Part shown: positions 4,495 through 5,496 of the stretch, piece after piece | Numbering within the stretch: the stretch's first letter is position 1 | Layout of the letters: each line of letters opens with the position of its first letter | DNA from: a bacterium | GTDB taxonomy: Bacteria > Actinomycetota > Acidimicrobiia > Acidimicrobiales > CATQHL01 | Length of the DNA stretch: 5,496 bases | Assembly (NCBI GenBank): GCA_028819945.1 | Contig: JAPPKQ010000385.1 | Coordinates: forward strand, 1-5,496 | Direction of reading: 5' to 3' | Position numbers and translations under genes: made by a program | The notes under the pieces: generated by a model | Databases searched by the model: none | What the model was told of the DNA's origin: nothing | The model's input: only the letters and a program-made list of their open reading frames with translations

Positions 4495-5496
4495 GGCAGC
4501 GACGCCCCCACGGGCTGCTCGGCGTATTCGCCGGCGGGGGCTCGGGGGCTCGGGGCGCCGGGAGCGGGCAGCGGCAGACCGTCCACGTAGGCGACCGTGC
4601 GGGTTGCGACCGCCGGGATCCGCGGGCCGGGCGTGACGATGCCGGTGAGGTTCAGCGGATCGGTCGCCGGGATCTCCACCCGCTCGCCGTTGCGCTCGCT
4701 GCGCCGCACCCTGCGAAGTTCGTCGACGGCGGCCGGCAGCGCGAACTGCTCGCCCGTGAACCCGGTGACGAAGCGTCCGCCGCGGATGACGCCGCGGGCC
4801 TCGAGACGGCGCAGCGCCCAGAGCACCTCGCGCCAGGGCAGGGCCAGCGTCTCCATCGCCCGGAGGTCGCGGAAGACCACGCCCCAGCGGGCCAGGAGTT
4901 GCTCGGCGGTCGCCTCGGCCAGCTCGTCGGGGTCGACGCGGTCCTCGGGAGCGGCGAGCAGAGACCAGCGACCCACGGGTCCGGTGAGGCCCTGCGCCCC
5001 GCGGCGCAGCCCTCGCCGCGGCTGGATGCGGGCGCCGGGGGAACGTCGGCGCGGTCCCCCGAGCAGGGAGCGGAGCGCGCCGAAGCTGTCGGCGGTGAGC
5101 AGGCCGCGGGCGACCCCGTCGGTGAGTCCCGATTCGATGTCGGTCGCCAACCGGCCGCAGTCGGCTGTCAGTTCGTTGGCGAACCGGGGGCCGTGGCGTC
5201 CGAGGGACTCGAGGATCTCCGCCAGCGCGCCCGCCGCCGGCGCCGTGGGCACTTCGGTGCCGCGGGCCGCCACCGTCAGCCAGTCGAAGTCGCCGCGCAG
5301 CCCCAGCGTGACCGGGGTTGCGCGTGAGGTGGCCGCGCCGGGGCGTCCCTCGTCGCCCCGTCGCAGTCCGAGGCGCCCCCAGGCCAGCTCGCCGGACAGG
5401 CACAGGTCGTCCAGCCAGACCGGCAGGTAGCCGTCGATTCGCCGGGCGAGGATCTGGCGCTCCCACGTGCCAGCGGCCGCCTCGAATCCCTGCAAC
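4491..5496 (-). CDS. lhr: Lhr-type ATP-dependent helicase, C-terminal part only
   Basis: This is the last 334 or so residues of a large Lhr (long helicase-related) superfamily 2 DNA helicase, implicated in DNA repair in actinobacteria. The gene enters from the right edge, so the two RecA-like motor domains are not in the window. The visible part begins LQGFEAAAGTWERQIL, with PVWLDDLCLSGELAWGRL (about residues 25-42), typical of the Lhr region after the motor core. Residues 195-260 (EQLLARWGVVFRDL, LPWREVLWALRRLEARG, IRGGRFVTGFTGEQFALP) match the conserved C-terminal region. DPLNLTGIVTPGPRIPAV (279-296) is the usual end, followed here by a proline/alanine-rich tail. The TTG near the edge is an internal leucine codon, not a start. 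The stop overlaps the kinase start. Confidence 0.87.
   Translation of the reverse strand, partial: LQGFEAAAGTWERQILARRIDGYLPVWLDDLCLSGELAWGRLGLRRGDEGRPGAATSRATPVTLGLRGDFDWLTVAARGTEVPTAPAAGALAEILESLGRHGPRFANELTADCGRLATDIESGLTDGVARGLLTADSFGALRSLLGGPRRRSPGARIQPRRGLRRGAQGLTGPVGRWSLLAAPEDRVDPDELAEATAEQLLARWGVVFRDLRAMETLALPWREVLWALRRLEARGVIRGGRFVTGFTGEQFALPAAVDELRRVRRSERNGERVEIPATDPLNLTGIVTPGPRIPAVATRTVAYVDGLPLPAPGAPSPRAPAGEYAEQPVGASLP

Noticed and set aside
3218..4636. Plus-strand open frame of 472 codons opposite the kinase
   Set aside because: It is low-complexity (Ala/Arg/Ser/Pro), antisense to a well-supported kinase and has no ribosome binding site or recognisable domain.
4495..5466. N-terminal extension of the kinase frame (775 codons in total)
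   Set aside because: The extension is arginine/proline-rich shadow sequence of the lhr gene; the FGGY phosphate loop begins right after the GTG at 4494.
5493..5495. TTG as the start of a separate 334-residue protein
   Set aside because: It encodes the internal leucine of a conserved Lhr segment (LQGFE); the gene plainly continues beyond the window.

Overview
This 5,496-bp window is very GC-rich (roughly 70% by eye), uses GTG and TTG starts, joins genes by 1-4 bp stop/start overlaps, and shows TANNNT-type -10 boxes placed for leaderless or near-leaderless mRNAs. Together with an Lhr-type helicase and actinobacterial-style toxin-antitoxin (TA) genes, this suggests a chromosome segment of a high-GC actinobacterium. 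The exact lineage cannot be told from the sequence alone.

Layout from left to right. (1) A VapBC-type TA module on the minus strand at 1-502: a ribbon-helix-helix antitoxin and a PIN-domain toxin whose C-terminus runs off the window. (2) A non-coding stretch at 503-876 with lower GC, inverted repeats, a three-copy 17-bp tandem repeat and a possible 20-codon remnant of an older gene. (3) A minus-strand operon at 877-2250: RHH antitoxin, MazF-like mRNA interferase (4-bp overlap), then an RNase Z-like metallo-beta-lactamase-fold hydrolase that starts 1 bp after the mazF stop. (4) A 60-bp divergent promoter region at 2251-2310. (5) A plus-strand MhpD-type 2-keto-4-pentenoate hydratase at 2311-3108 with a strong Shine-Dalgarno sequence and a TTG start. 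(6) A short convergent gap, then a minus-strand FGGY-family sugar kinase (3139-4494) that overlaps by 4 bp the end of a large lhr helicase gene entering from the right edge.

How the genes work together. The two TA modules come from different toxin families, yet both antitoxin genes are preceded by the same TGATAGCAT box, each with a second, similar copy at 11-12 bp spacing. In both, the box contains a -10-like TAGCAT just upstream of the ATG, so promoter and operator probably coincide and the antitoxin/toxin complex probably represses its own operon. In the second module this control region also lies in front of the divergent hydratase gene, and the toxin operon carries the RNase Z-like hydrolase as a third gene. 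The hydratase and the FGGY kinase are catabolic enzymes with no visible pathway partners here. No CRISPR array, rRNA, tRNA, insertion sequence or replication origin was found. The most unusual points are the three-gene antitoxin-mazF-MBL operon and the promoter box shared by two unrelated TA families.
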